In this document: piece by piece, positions 46,968 to 56,538 of the stretch
Layout of the letters: each line of letters opens with the position of its first letter
Position numbering within the stretch: the first letter of the stretch is position 1
From: Campylobacter helveticus
Lineage (GTDB): Bacteria > Campylobacterota > Campylobacteria > Campylobacterales > Campylobacteraceae
Assembly (NCBI RefSeq): GCF_002080395.1
Contig: NZ_CP020478.1
Location: 1,128,886 to 1,192,885, forward strand
Reading direction: 5' to 3'
Length of the DNA stretch: 64,000 nucleotides
Made by a program: the position numbers and the translations under genes
Notes under the pieces: generated by a model
Databases searched by the model: none
What the model was told of the DNA's origin: nothing
Seen by the model: only the letters and a program-made list of their open reading frames with translations

Positions 46968-47573
46968 ATGAAAATAGCACAAGTCAAAACTGCATTTAAA
47001 ATCGCTGATGTGGAATTTGTAAGCGGTAGCACAAAGCTTAATTTTAATTACTTAAAAGATTTAAAAGATGAAAATGGCAAGGCACTATCACAAAAAATTT
47101 TAAGTGAAAATGTAGCTAGGGTGTATCTTATTGTAGTAGATGGCGAGATTAAAAAAATTGGTGGAAGTGGGGCAACAGGTGGAATCAAAAGCACTTTAGA
47201 AATTTATAGAGACGGTGGAGTAAATGGGCGTCCAGCCGTAAGAAGCTTTGGGATATGGTATTTTTTATATCACACGATTTTGCAGGGTAAAAAAATAGAA
47301 TTTTATATGATTTACCAAGAAAATTTCGAAAAAGAAGTCAAAGGATTATTTGGCTTGAAAAAGGTCAAAAATGTTTCCATTTCTTATAAATTTATAGAGC
47401 AGTGTTGCGTGGAAGATTATTTAAGCGTGGAAAGCGAACACCCAGAGTGGAATGTGCAAGAACAGGGATTAAGTTGGCCGCTTGAGATAAAAAATAAGCA
47501 CGCAGAAATTCTAGCTAACGCGCAAAATAGAGAAAAGAAAATCAAACGCAAGGAAGTGAGACTTGATAAATAA
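46968..47573 (+). CDS. GIY-YIG-like nuclease candidate of the restriction-modification operon
   Basis: This 201-residue protein has VYLIVVDGEIKKIGGS at residues 52-67, which fits the two strands of a GIY-YIG core (Tyr53 and the Lys-Ile-Gly of KIGG). Arg81 or Arg88 follows, and Glu-rich segments around 150-175 could supply the metal ligand. The pattern resembles Hpy188I of Helicobacter (VYVFVIQGKIFKIGHS, then a long Tyr-Phe strand). The C-terminus is Lys/Arg-rich. It would be the second nuclease of a four-gene operon. The fold is an inference. Confidence 0.65.
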   Translation: MKIAQVKTAFKIADVEFVSGSTKLNFNYLKDLKDENGKALSQKILSENVARVYLIVVDGEIKKIGGSGATGGIKSTLEIYRDGGVNGRPAVRSFGIWYFLYHTILQGKKIEFYMIYQENFEKEVKGLFGLKKVKNVSISYKFIEQCCVEDYLSVESEHPEWNVQEQGLSWPLEIKNKHAEILANAQNREKKIKRKEVRLDK

Positions 47574-47578
47574 TAAAA

Positions 47579-47602
47579 ATCCCAAATACAATACTCTGGG
47601 AT
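47579..47602 (+). terminator. Hairpin after the restriction-modification operon
   Basis: ATCCCA (47579-47584) and TGGGAT (47597-47602) pair around a 12-base loop and are followed by ACATTTT, 5 bp after the last gene's stop. Confidence 0.45.
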
Positions 47603-47640
47603 ACATTTTAAGGCTTTAATGGCAAGGGTAAAATAAACCC

Positions 47641-47748
47641 GAGGATGAAGCTCATAAAGAAAAGCTAGAGCAGCTTAACTACGCCCTTAAAGAACTTGCC
47701 AAGAAGATAGAAATAAAAGTGTATGAATACGGCTTTTTACAAGCCTAA
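47641..47748 (+). pseudogene. Remnant of the 3' end of an unidentified gene
   Basis: An open stretch of 35 codons, ending at TAA (47746-47748), reads as an amphipathic helix (DEAHKEKLEQLNYALKEL) followed by EIKVYEYGFLQA. It has no start codon or ribosome-binding site, and a TAA precedes it by four codons in frame. It looks like the C-terminus of a lost gene left between the operon and pheA. The parent family is not recognised. Confidence 0.5.
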
Positions 47749-48806
47749 CACTCTTTTAGATAAGAGCCAAGCCAAACGATGTCTTCATTACCCTCTAAAG
47801 CTCTTTTGATATTTTCATCTTCGATATGCCCCTCAAAATCGATATAAAAACTATGGAGAAATTCTTTTGCTTTTACAGGACGTGATTCAAGCTTAGTTAA
47901 ATTAATATTTTCTTTTTTGAAATTTTCAAGTAAGGCACTAAGTCCGCCGGGTTTATGTGCGGTGTGTGCTAAAATGGAGGTTTTACAATGCTGCATTTTT
48001 GGCGTTGTAATATCGCTTAAGATTAAAAAACGCGTCCTATTTGCGGCATTATCTTCTATCTTGTCAAACAGCAAAGGCACATTATAAATTTTTGCGGCGA
48101 TTTTAGAACAAATGGCAGCGGAATTTTTATCCTGCGAAGCGAGATAAGCAGCGTTTGCGGTCGATTTAGCGGGGACAAATTCCACAGCATTTAAGCCGTG
48201 GCTTTCTAAAAATTTTCTACACTGATTATAGCCTTGTGGGTGCGAATAAATGCGTTCGATTTCCTTGATATTTTCGTTAATCCCCACAAAAGAATGATGG
48301 ATATCCATATAAATTTCACCAAAAATTTTAAGCTCCTCATACACCCCTAAGCAGTCGAGGGTAACGCCTACCGCCCCTTCCGTATTATTTTCTATCGGCA
48401 CGACACCAAATTTCGCTTCCTTGTTCCTAAGCTCTTTAAAAACATCCTCAATCGTCGCTAGTGGGATATAACGACTCATCGCCCCAAAACGCATTCTAGC
48501 CGCTTGATGAGTATAAGTTCCCTCCGGTCCAAAATATGCCACCGCCTGAGGCAATTCCAAATTCCTAGAAACAGCAAAAACCTCCCCATAAATTGCCTCA
48601 ATGGCATTTTGGTCTAGCGGTCCTAAATTTTGACTTTTTAAACGATTGATAATTGCTCTTTCACGCTCTGGTCTATAAATGGCTGTGCCTAAACTTTGCT
48701 TAAGTTCCCCTATATTTTTCACATAAGTCATTCTCTCATTTAAAAGCTTTAAAAGCTCATCATCAATTGCGTCAATTTTTAGTCTAAATTCCTCTAAATT
48801 TGGCAC
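47745..48806 (-). CDS. pheA: Chorismate mutase/prephenate dehydratase (P-protein)
   Basis: This bifunctional enzyme takes chorismate to phenylpyruvate for phenylalanine synthesis. The 353 residues show an AroQ chorismate mutase helix bundle (about 1-85, with RERAIINRLK) and a prephenate dehydratase domain (about 90-270, with GPEGTYTHQAA, and NNTEGAVG, ANRTRFLIL). An ACT regulatory domain follows (from about 283, HKPGGLSALLENF, then ESRPVK), which binds phenylalanine in relatives. It overlaps the HAD gene by 13 bp. Confidence 0.96.
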   Translation of the reverse strand: MPNLEEFRLKIDAIDDELLKLLNERMTYVKNIGELKQSLGTAIYRPERERAIINRLKSQNLGPLDQNAIEAIYGEVFAVSRNLELPQAVAYFGPEGTYTHQAARMRFGAMSRYIPLATIEDVFKELRNKEAKFGVVPIENNTEGAVGVTLDCLGVYEELKIFGEIYMDIHHSFVGINENIKEIERIYSHPQGYNQCRKFLESHGLNAVEFVPAKSTANAAYLASQDKNSAAICSKIAAKIYNVPLLFDKIEDNAANRTRFLILSDITTPKMQHCKTSILAHTAHKPGGLSALLENFKKENINLTKLESRPVKAKEFLHSFYIDFEGHIEDENIKRALEGNEDIVWLGSYLKEC

Positions 48807-49561
48807 TCAAACTCCTTTTTAAATTCCAAAATGCTCTCATACACCCCGCTTAAAATGCTCGAATTTAAATTCTCCACACTCTTAATCTTCCCACTTAAAA
48901 CTAAAATGCACCGCATTTTAAGCGCATAAGCCTTAACTAAATCACCCTTAAAATCATCGCTTATAATGCTAATATCGCTAAATTTAATCCCACTTTTTTG
49001 CAAATTAATCAGCCTTAAAGCCTCTTTATAAAACGCCTCACTTGGCTTTCCCACTACTTCATAATTTAAATTTGTGGCGTTTTTAAGCATAGCCATTATA
49101 CTTCCCACACCCGGATATAAAAAACCATCTTTTTTATAAAGGCTTGTCTCGTGCATAGCGATGATTTTCACACCATTTTGTGCCATTTCTATCATCTTGG
49201 CAAAATCCTTAAATTTAAAATCATCATAACTTGCCAACAAAAGGGCTTCAGGCGTTTCAAAATCAAGTGTAAAGCCTAAATTCTCAAGACTATCTATAAA
49301 TTCACGCGCACCAAAAGCTGCTACCCTACAAGGCTTAAGATAAGAGCTTAAAACACAAAACGGGTCTAAATACGCCCCATCTTTTATCTCAAGCCCTTTT
49401 TGACGCAAAGTTGTTAAAAAATTTAAATCCTTTGTATTATTAGTGATAAGCACATAGGGGATATTTTTATGATTTAAAAGCTTTAAAAGCTCTTTTGCTC
49501 CAGCGATTAAAGATTTGTCCTTGTCGCTAATGAGCGTTCCTTGCACATCTAAAAATAGCAT
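48794..49561 (-). CDS. HAD-superfamily protein (NagD/HAD-IIA-like) with altered DxD motif
   Basis: This 255-residue protein opens MLFLDVQGTLI, where the HAD nucleophile Asp5 is present but the second Asp of DxDGT is Gln7. Further motifs are the Thr/Asn region VLITNN (about 58), a Lys in VVGKPSEAF (about 171), and the acidic ISDDFKGDLVKA (about 200). The cap between motifs suits subclass IIA. The DxQ change argues against ordinary phosphatase chemistry. It is coupled to pheA (13-bp overlap), as in C. jejuni. Confidence 0.85.
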   Translation of the reverse strand: MLFLDVQGTLISDKDKSLIAGAKELLKLLNHKNIPYVLITNNTKDLNFLTTLRQKGLEIKDGAYLDPFCVLSSYLKPCRVAAFGAREFIDSLENLGFTLDFETPEALLLASYDDFKFKDFAKMIEMAQNGVKIIAMHETSLYKKDGFLYPGVGSIMAMLKNATNLNYEVVGKPSEAFYKEALRLINLQKSGIKFSDISIISDDFKGDLVKAYALKMRCILVLSGKIKSVENLNSSILSGVYESILEFKKEFECQI

Positions 49562-49581
49562 TTTATCCCCTTTCGCATAAG

Positions 49582-50325
49582 CTACATATACAATCCGCCG
49601 TTGATTTTAAGCACATCTCCCGTTACATAAGAGGCATAATCGCTCAGTAAAAATGCTACACAATTTGCCACTTCCAAAGGCTCGGCAAAACGCCTAAGAG
49701 GGATATTTTCCGCATAGCTTTTTTTCACCTCTTCGCTTAAAATTTCAGTCATATCACTTTTGATAAAGCCCGGTGTTACGCAGTTAAAACGCAAATTCCT
49801 ACTCGCCCCCTCTCTTGCAAAAGACTTGGTCATCGCTATCATACCGCCCTTACTCGCACTATAATTCACCTGCCCAGCATTTCCCATTTCACCAACGATA
49901 GAAGCGATATTTACCACAGCTCCAAAACGCTTTTTACTCATCGCTTTTAACGCTTCTTTGCAACCTAAAAACGCCGAATTTAAATTTGTATCCACCACGC
50001 CGCTAAAGTCCTCAAGGCTCATTCTAAGAGCGAGTTTATCATTTGTAACTCCAGCATTATTTACCAAATAACTAAGCTCTCCATCGCTTTCTACGATGAG
50101 TTTAAAGGCATCGGCAAATTCTTCTTCCTTGCTTGCATCAAATTTAATCAAAGCAGCCTTGCCACCACTTTTTTCAATCTCTTCTTTTAAAGCGTCTGCA
50201 AGTTCTGGCTTGGAGCGATAGTTAATCCACACTTTTAAACCAAAATTTGCCAAAACTCTTGCGATTTCCGCACCTATACCCTTACTAGCCCCTGTGATTA
50301 AAACATTTTTTCCACTAAATTGCAT
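49582..50325 (-). CDS. fabG: 3-oxoacyl-[acyl-carrier-protein] reductase
   Basis: FabG reduces 3-ketoacyl-ACP with NADPH in fatty acid elongation. The 247-residue short-chain dehydrogenase has TGASKGIGAEIAR at the N-terminus, NNAGVTNDKLALRM around 90, and the Ser-Tyr-Lys triad with YSASKGGMIAM (about 155). The C-terminus GDVLKINGGLYM is typical of FabG. No acpP is adjacent. Confidence 0.95.
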   Translation of the reverse strand: MQFSGKNVLITGASKGIGAEIARVLANFGLKVWINYRSKPELADALKEEIEKSGGKAALIKFDASKEEEFADAFKLIVESDGELSYLVNNAGVTNDKLALRMSLEDFSGVVDTNLNSAFLGCKEALKAMSKKRFGAVVNIASIVGEMGNAGQVNYSASKGGMIAMTKSFAREGASRNLRFNCVTPGFIKSDMTEILSEEVKKSYAENIPLRRFAEPLEVANCVAFLLSDYASYVTGDVLKINGGLYM

Positions 50326-50376
50326 TATTTTCCTTTTCTATAAAATCGTTGAATTCTACTTTAAATTGATAAATGC

Positions 50377-51855
50377 TTAAAATAAAGCCTCATTCATCTC
50401 TTTTGGAATTTCAAGGTCTAAAATTTTAAGCACACTAGAAGCTATGTTGCTTAAACCCATATTTTGCTTTATTTGTTTGCAAATTTGTGCCTCGATAAAA
50501 ATAAAAACATCAAAGGTTGTGTGATTTGTCAGCAAATTTCCATTTTCATCTTGCATCGCCTCGCAATTTCCGTGGTCGCTTGTGATGATAAAGGCATAGC
50601 CTTGCTTTCTCGCCTCATCTACGATTTGCCCCAAGCATTTATCCACAGCCTCCACCGCTTTAACGGCGGCATTAAAATTGCCTGTGTGTCCTACCATATC
50701 ACCATTTGCAAAATTCACAACGATGAAATCCTCCCCCTTTTTTATCCCTTCTTTGACGACCTCACACACTTCAAATGCACTCATTTGTGGCTTTTCATCG
50801 TAAGTTTTTATCTTAGGACTTGGGATTAAAACCCTCGTTTCATTTTCAAGTAAATCCTCTTTTCCTCCGTTAAAAAAGAAAGTTACATGGGCATATTTTT
50901 CCGTTTCTGCTGTGTGAAGTTGCGTTAAATTTGCATTTGAAATCACCTCAGCAAGAGTATTTTTAAGCTCTTCTTTTTCAAACAGCACGGGGATATTAAA
51001 TTTATCATCATAAACACTCATCGTCAATAACTTTGCAAAACGCTTTTCTTGTTTTAATGCAGTAAAATTTTCCGCACTTAAAAGCTCGACCAATTGCTTC
51101 ATTCTGTCATTTCTAAAATTAATAAATATCAATCCATCATCCTCATTTAAGCCGTCAAATTCTTCGCTTATCACAGGCTCGATAAATTCATCAAATACAT
51201 CTTTTTGATAATTTTCCTCCACATAAGCACTCATTTTTTGCACCCTCTTGGCTTGACCCAAAAGTGCTTTATAATACGCCTCCACTCTCTCCCAACGCTT
51301 ATCTCTATCCATCGCATAAAAGCGTCCGCTCAAACTTGCCAAATGCACCCCTTTAGCCTCACAAAAATTTTCTAAATCTTTAATAAAATTTAAACCACTT
51401 TTTGGCGAAACATCACGCCCATCGCTAATAGCGTGCGCGAAAACTTCCCTGCCTTCATTTTTACAAATTGCAAGCAAAGCGTTAAAATGCGTATGCAAAG
51501 AATGCACCCCCCCATCGCTATAAAGCCCTATAATATGCACTCTTTTGCATTTATTAAGTAAAGCTTTCAAATTTGCGTTATCTTTAAGCGTATTGTTTTC
51601 TATGGCTTTATTGATTTTGACTAAATTTTGATAGATAATGCGCCCACTTCCTATACACATATGCCCCACTTCACTATTTCCCATTTGTCCTTCTGGAAGC
51701 CCCACAGCCAAACCGCTCGTTTTTAACAAAGCATTTGGCACTTCTTTAAAAAATTTTTCATAATTTGGTTTTTTCGCCGCATTAAAAGCATTAAATTTTG
51801 AACTTAAATTATGCCCTATCCCATCGGTTATAATTAAAATACATTTTTGTTTCAT
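50377..51855 (-). CDS. gpmI: 2,3-bisphosphoglycerate-independent phosphoglycerate mutase
   Basis: GpmI interconverts 3- and 2-phosphoglycerate using two Mn ions. The start is taken as ATG at 51855 (MKQKCILIITDG, 492 residues) because relatives begin there. A GTG two codons upstream is possible. The catalytic serine is in GQMGNSEVGH (about 60-70), the metal residues include DGRDVSP, NFANGDMVGHTG and SDHGNCE. A G7 run (51507-51513, coding strand GGG GGG G) lies in SDGGVHS; this is core-gene sequence, not a tract of proven variability. The gene is divergent from mraY. Confidence 0.95.
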   Translation of the reverse strand: MKQKCILIITDGIGHNLSSKFNAFNAAKKPNYEKFFKEVPNALLKTSGLAVGLPEGQMGNSEVGHMCIGSGRIIYQNLVKINKAIENNTLKDNANLKALLNKCKRVHIIGLYSDGGVHSLHTHFNALLAICKNEGREVFAHAISDGRDVSPKSGLNFIKDLENFCEAKGVHLASLSGRFYAMDRDKRWERVEAYYKALLGQAKRVQKMSAYVEENYQKDVFDEFIEPVISEEFDGLNEDDGLIFINFRNDRMKQLVELLSAENFTALKQEKRFAKLLTMSVYDDKFNIPVLFEKEELKNTLAEVISNANLTQLHTAETEKYAHVTFFFNGGKEDLLENETRVLIPSPKIKTYDEKPQMSAFEVCEVVKEGIKKGEDFIVVNFANGDMVGHTGNFNAAVKAVEAVDKCLGQIVDEARKQGYAFIITSDHGNCEAMQDENGNLLTNHTTFDVFIFIEAQICKQIKQNMGLSNIASSVLKILDLEIPKEMNEALF

Positions 51856-51932
51856 TTTCACTCTTTTTATAAGGATATTTTTGGGAAAATTCTACTAAAA
51901 TTAAGCTTTTAAAAAGCAAATAAAAGGCTAAA

Positions 51933-52994
51933 ATGTATTATTTTTCTGAACTAAGCTCCTATGCTTTCTTTACTTATATCAGCGTTCGTGCGGGTTTTGC
52001 GTTTTTCATCGCTTTAATTTTAAGCTTGTTTTTAATGCCCAAATTTATTGCTTGGGCTAAGGCAAAAAACGCCTCCCAGCCCATTTATGAATACGCCCCA
52101 AAAAGCCACCAAGAAAAATCTCACACCCCAACTATGGGCGGTGTAGTTTTTACCTTTTGTGCAGTATTTGCAAGTTTATTGTGTATTAAATTTGATAATT
52201 TATTTGCATTAATGGCACTTTTGTGTTTAATAAGCTTTTGCTTTATCGGCGTAATTGATGATTTAGGCAAAATTCTTAAAAAAAATAATCACTCAGGACT
52301 AAGCCCTAAGGCTAAACTTTTAGCTCAAATTTTTGCCTCACTTTTATGCCTCGTACCTTTATATTTTAGCGGGGTTTTAGACTCTGAGTTTTACCTCCCT
52401 TTTTATAAATATCCGCTTTTTAATATGTATATTTTCGCGCTTTTCTTTTGGATTTTGGTGCTAATTTCAAGCTCAAATGCTGTAAATTTAACAGACGGAC
52501 TTGATGGACTTGCCACAGTTCCCTCCATTTTTTCCTTAGCTACTTTAGGCGTGTTTTTATATTTAAGCGGGAATTTAATTTATAGTGAGTATTTATTTTT
52601 ACCTAAAATTAATGGACTTGGAGAGGTTGTTATCATTTGTGCTGCGCTCATCGGTGCTTTAATGGGCTTTTTGTGGTATAACTGCTACCCAGCACAAGTA
52701 TTTATGGGAGATAGTGGAAGTCTTACACTTGGTGGTTTTATAGGCTTTTTAGCCATAGTCAGCAAAAATGAAATTTTGCTTTTCCTTATAGGTTTTGTTT
52801 TTGTTTTAGAAACAATTTCCGTCATTTTACAAGTAGGAAGCTTTAAAATTTGGGGCAAAAGAGTTTTCAAAATGGCACCCATTCATCACCATTTTGAAAA
52901 AATCGGCTGGGTAGAAAATAAAATCATCGTCCGCTTTTGGATGATAGCACTACTTTCTAACCTCCTCGCCCTCGCCTCACTCAAAATAAGATAA
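51933..52994 (+). CDS. mraY: Phospho-N-acetylmuramoyl-pentapeptide transferase
   Basis: MraY makes lipid I in the inner membrane. The 353-residue protein has ten membrane helices. Signatures are [11 protein letters not shown] (about 64), GVIDDLGK (about 110), [13 protein letters not shown] (about 184), [12 protein letters not shown] (about 255) and MAPIHHHFE near the C-terminus. In C. jejuni murD follows mraY as I recall, but here a transporter follows, so the cell-wall cluster is broken. Confidence 0.96.
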   Translation: MYYFSELSSYAFFTYISVRAGFAFFIALILSLFLMPKFIAWAKAKNASQPIYEYAPKSHQEKSHTPTMGGVVFTFCAVFASLLCIKFDNLFALMALLCLISFCFIGVIDDLGKILKKNNHSGLSPKAKLLAQIFASLLCLVPLYFSGVLDSEFYLPFYKYPLFNMYIFALFFWILVLISSSNAVNLTDGLDGLATVPSIFSLATLGVFLYLSGNLIYSEYLFLPKINGLGEVVIICAALIGALMGFLWYNCYPAQVFMGDSGSLTLGGFIGFLAIVSKNEILLFLIGFVFVLETISVILQVGSFKIWGKRVFKMAPIHHHFEKIGWVENKIIVRFWMIALLSNLLALASLKIR

Positions 52995-53003
52995 TTTCAA
53001 TTT

Positions 53004-53030
53004 AAAAGGTGTAATTTATCAACACCTTTT
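53004..53030 (+). terminator. Intrinsic terminator after mraY
   Basis: A 9-bp inverted repeat, AAAAGGTGT and ACACCTTTT around a 9-base loop, begins 9 bp after the mraY stop. Confidence 0.6.
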
Positions 53031-53126
53031 AAGCCACTTTTCAACAATCAAAATAAAGGTGTGTAAATTCGTAAAAACTTAATAAAAATTCACTCCACTT
53101 AAAATAAAATTTCATTGTTTTAATGC

Positions 53127-53132
53127 TATACT
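53127..53132 (+). promoter_or_regulatory. Putative -10 box for the DASS transporter
   Basis: TATACT with an upstream TGC extension lies 34 bases before the ATG at 53167, and AAGGAG follows at 53153-53158. Confidence 0.5.
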
Positions 53133-53166
53133 TTCCTTTCAAACAATTTCTTAAGGAGAGCTTATA

Positions 53167-54534
53167 ATGTCAAATTCTACTAAAACTTTCATTATTGTAG
53201 CTGATATTATTTTGTTTATTGCACTACTTGCCTTGTTACCTTTTGAAACAAAAGTAAATCAAGGCTTGGCTATTTTAGCCTTTATCGCGGTTTTGTGGCT
53301 TAGCGAGGCTTTGCATGTTACCATTACTGCGATTTTAATTCCTATTTTAGCCGTTATAATGGGCTTAATGCCTACCAAATCCGCCCTACACGGCTTTGCC
53401 GACCCAAATATATTTCTCTTTTTTGGCGGCTTTGCTTTAGCTGCAGCGATGCACTTTCAAGAACTTGATAAAATCATCGCTCAAAGAATTCTTGTGTTAG
53501 CTAAAGGAAATTTTGCCCTTGCCACAATCTACATCTTCCTAACAACCGCATTTTTATCAATGTGGATGTCAAATACCGCCACAGCCGCTATGATGCTTCC
53601 TCTTGCTATAGGTATGCTTTCCCAGCTTGATTATGAAAAAAATAAAAATACCTATGTTTTTGTGCTTTTGGGTATAGCCTTTAGTGCGAGTATCGGCGGT
53701 ATAGGCACTTTGGTAGGAACACCGCCAAATGCCATCGTAGCGACAAATTTAAACATCACTTTTGCGCAGTGGCTTCAATATGGAATTCCTATTGTTCTCA
53801 TCTTTATGCCTTTGATGATTTTTGTTCTCTATTTCACTTTTAAACCAAATTTAAAATTTCAAATCAATACAAATTTAGAACAAAAAATCCCTATGGATAC
53901 TCAAAAATACATCACTCTAGTCATTTTTGCCGTTGTAGCTGCGTGCTGGATATTTAGCTCACATATCAATCCTTTTGTTTCAAATTTATTAGGATTTGAG
54001 AAAAAAGTCGCCGATTTTGACAGCATTATCGCCATATCTGCCGCTGTTTTGGTTTGTGCTTTTAGGGTAGTAAGCTGGAAAAAAGTCCAAGAAAATACCG
54101 ACTGGGGCGTTTTAATGCTCTTTGGTGGAGGCATCACTTTAAGCCTTGTTTTAAAAGATAGTGGAGCAAGTAAGATAATGGCAGATGGTATCATCAGCCT
54201 AATCGCTGGAGGTCATTTATTTTTAATTGGGCTTTTGGTTTCTCTATTTATAGTATTTTTGACAGAATTTACCTCAAACACAGCTTCTGCAGCACTCTTA
54301 GTCCCACTTTTCATTTCTATAGCCGAGTCCTTAGGCGCTCCCCCACTTGGCTTAGCCCTTATCATAGGTATAGGTGCAAGCTGTGCCTTTATGCTGCCTG
54401 TTGCAACTCCGCCAAATGCCATAGTCTTTGGCACGGGCTATATTAAACAATCTCAAATGGTGCGTGTAGGAATTTATCTTAATATCCTCTGCTCCATTAT
54501 CATCGCCTCGATGGCGTATTTCTTCTGGCTTTAA
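53167..54534 (+). CDS. Divalent anion:sodium symporter (DASS/SLC13 family)
   Basis: This 455-residue inner-membrane carrier has about eleven to twelve hydrophobic segments. The two Ser-Asn-Thr substrate/sodium motifs of the family are present: MSNTATAAMMLP (about 139) and TSNTASAALLVP (about 374), each followed by a GTPPNA or ATPPNA loop. Substrates of relatives are succinate, fumarate, malate, citrate or sulfate, and this one is undetermined. It appears monocistronic, flanked by hairpins on both sides. Confidence 0.92.
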   Translation: MSNSTKTFIIVADIILFIALLALLPFETKVNQGLAILAFIAVLWLSEALHVTITAILIPILAVIMGLMPTKSALHGFADPNIFLFFGGFALAAAMHFQELDKIIAQRILVLAKGNFALATIYIFLTTAFLSMWMSNTATAAMMLPLAIGMLSQLDYEKNKNTYVFVLLGIAFSASIGGIGTLVGTPPNAIVATNLNITFAQWLQYGIPIVLIFMPLMIFVLYFTFKPNLKFQINTNLEQKIPMDTQKYITLVIFAVVAACWIFSSHINPFVSNLLGFEKKVADFDSIIAISAAVLVCAFRVVSWKKVQENTDWGVLMLFGGGITLSLVLKDSGASKIMADGIISLIAGGHLFLIGLLVSLFIVFLTEFTSNTASAALLVPLFISIAESLGAPPLGLALIIGIGASCAFMLPVATPPNAIVFGTGYIKQSQMVRVGIYLNILCSIIIASMAYFFWL

Positions 54535-54540
54535 AGCTTA

Positions 54541-54571
54541 AAAGAGAAGTCTTGCTACAAGATTTCTCTTT
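54541..54571. terminator. Strong hairpin between the convergent DASS and lepA genes
   Basis: A 14-bp stem (54541-54554 with 54558-54571, one G-T wobble) closes on a 3-base CTA loop. It begins 7 bp after the transporter stop. The only T run on the plus strand lies within the stem. Confidence 0.7.
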
Positions 54572-54674
54572 CTAAATACCTCGTTTTCTTTTGCTCTTAA
54601 ATTTAGAATTATGTGGAGTTTAATGTTACAAAAGGCGAACTAATAAACGCAATTGTCTTAAAAACGCATATGAA

Positions 54675-56471
54675 TTAATCAATCTTCAGCACGCTCAAAA
54701 ACGCTTCTTGTGGCAAATGCACCTTTCCTATGGCTTTCATCCTTTTCTTACCCTCTTTTTGCTTTTCCAAAAGCTTTCTTTTTCGTGTGATGTCGCCGCC
54801 GTAACATTTTGCCGTTACATTTTTACCCATTGATTTCACATTTTCACGCGCGATGATTTTATTACCAATGCTTGCTTGAATCGCCACCTCAAAAAGCTGT
54901 CTTGGCACTATCTCTTTCATCGCTTTGACAAGCTCTCTACCCTTGCTTAAAGCCTTAGAATTTGGCACGATAATGCTTAAAGCATCAACATTTTCTCCAG
55001 CAACCTTAATGTCAAGCCTTACTAAATCCCCCTCCCTATACTCAATCGGCTCATAATCAAAACTTGCATAGCCCTTAGTCAAACTCTTAAGCTTATCGTA
55101 AAAATCCATCACAATCTCATTTAAAGGCACATCGTATTCTAACAAAACCCTATCCTGCGTGATGTAGTCCATCTTCACCTGTAAGCCTCTTTTATGATTT
55201 AAAAGCGTGATTAAATTTCCTAAAAACTCACTTGGTGTGATAATGGTCGCTCGCACATAAGGTTCTTTTATCATTTCGATTTTATTCACAGGAGGAAGTT
55301 CGCTTGGGTTTTGGATTTTTAAAAGCTCTCCATCCGTTTGATAAATTTCATAAGTTACCGTGGGTGCTGTGGCGATTAAGTCAAGATTAAATTCACGCTC
55401 CAAACGCTCCTTTATGACTTCCATATGCAAAAGTCCCAAAAAACCCACACGAAAGCCAAAACCAAGCGCTAAAGAAGTTTCAGGCTCGTAGCTTATGGAG
55501 CTATCGTTGAGTTTTAATTTATCAAGAGCGTCTCTTAAATCCTCAAATTTATCCGTTTCGATAGGATAAAGTCCCGCAAAAACAAAAGCCTTAGCCTTTT
55601 CAAAACCACCTATGGCTTCTTTTGCTTTATTTTTACTTAAAGTGATGGTATCACCCACCTGCAAATCACCGATATTTTTAAGCCCAAGCACCACAACGCC
55701 CACTTCACCACTTTCTAATTTTTGCGTTTTTTTAGGGTTTAAAGGATGGGGATAAAATAAATCTTGCACCAAATGCTTTTTGTCCGTGCTCATCACCAAA
55801 ATTTCATCATTTTTGGCTATGCTACCCTCATAAATTCGCACCAAAGCCAAAGCACCTAAATAATTATCAAACCAAGAATCATAAATGAGCGCCTTAGTCG
55901 CTGCTATATCATCAACTTTTGGGGCTGGGATTTTTGTAATAATCGCTTCAATAAGTTCCTTTATCCCCTCACCTGTCTTTGCACTTACACAAATAGCTTC
56001 CTTGCAGTCTATGCCTATGATATGCTCTATCTCGTGCTTGACTTTTTCAACATCAGCGGAAGGGAGGTCGATTTTATTAATCACAGGGATAATTTCTAAA
56101 TTATTTTCTAAAGCAATATAAACATTTGCTATGGTTTGAGCCTCCACACCCTGACTTGCATCGACTACAAGTAAAGCCCCCTCACAACTCGCCAAAGAAC
56201 GACTCACCTCATAGCTAAAATCCACATGTCCGGGGGTATCGATGAGATTAAGGATAAAAGGTTGGTTGTGTAGGGTGTATTCAAGTCTGACAGACTGCGC
56301 TTTTATGGTAATGCCCCTTTCTTTTTCTATATCCATAGTATCCATTACCTGATGACTCATTTGCCGCTCACTAATAGCTCCACACTCGCTAATAATTCTA
56401 TCCGCGAGCGTGCTTTTTCCGTGGTCTATATGTGCTATAATAGAGAAATTTCTAATATTTTTCATAAACAA
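54675..56471 (-). CDS. lepA: Elongation factor 4 (LepA)
   Basis: LepA is a ribosome-binding GTPase linked to translation fidelity and 30S assembly. The 598 residues have G1 [10 protein letters not shown]3 DTPGHVDF, G4 NKIDLP, EF-G-like domains II, III and V, and the unique C-terminal domain ending [19 protein letters not shown]. Start codons TTG at 56471 (product MFMKNIRNF) and ATG at 56465 are both possible; the TTG keeps the usual length. TATAAT stands upstream at 56500-56495. Confidence 0.96.
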   Translation of the reverse strand: MFMKNIRNFSIIAHIDHGKSTLADRIISECGAISERQMSHQVMDTMDIEKERGITIKAQSVRLEYTLHNQPFILNLIDTPGHVDFSYEVSRSLASCEGALLVVDASQGVEAQTIANVYIALENNLEIIPVINKIDLPSADVEKVKHEIEHIIGIDCKEAICVSAKTGEGIKELIEAIITKIPAPKVDDIAATKALIYDSWFDNYLGALALVRIYEGSIAKNDEILVMSTDKKHLVQDLFYPHPLNPKKTQKLESGEVGVVVLGLKNIGDLQVGDTITLSKNKAKEAIGGFEKAKAFVFAGLYPIETDKFEDLRDALDKLKLNDSSISYEPETSLALGFGFRVGFLGLLHMEVIKERLEREFNLDLIATAPTVTYEIYQTDGELLKIQNPSELPPVNKIEMIKEPYVRATIITPSEFLGNLITLLNHKRGLQVKMDYITQDRVLLEYDVPLNEIVMDFYDKLKSLTKGYASFDYEPIEYREGDLVRLDIKVAGENVDALSIIVPNSKALSKGRELVKAMKEIVPRQLFEVAIQASIGNKIIARENVKSMGKNVTAKCYGGDITRKRKLLEKQKEGKKRMKAIGKVHLPQEAFLSVLKID

Positions 56472-56494
56472 TCCGTCAGTAAAATGTGGGGGAA

Positions 56495-56500
56495 ATTATA
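56495..56500 (-). promoter_or_regulatory. Putative -10 box for lepA
   Basis: A perfect TATAAT on the minus strand lies 24 bases upstream of the TTG start, in the short gap after the DUF305 gene. Confidence 0.5.
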
Positions 56501-56538
56501 ACAAAAGAGCGTAAATTTACGCCCTTTTAAGTCTTAAA

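Noticed and set aside
51507-51513. G7 run in the coding strand of gpmI
   Set aside because: It lies in a conserved core segment of an essential-type enzyme. Seven G is at the low end for slippage, so no contingency role is claimed.
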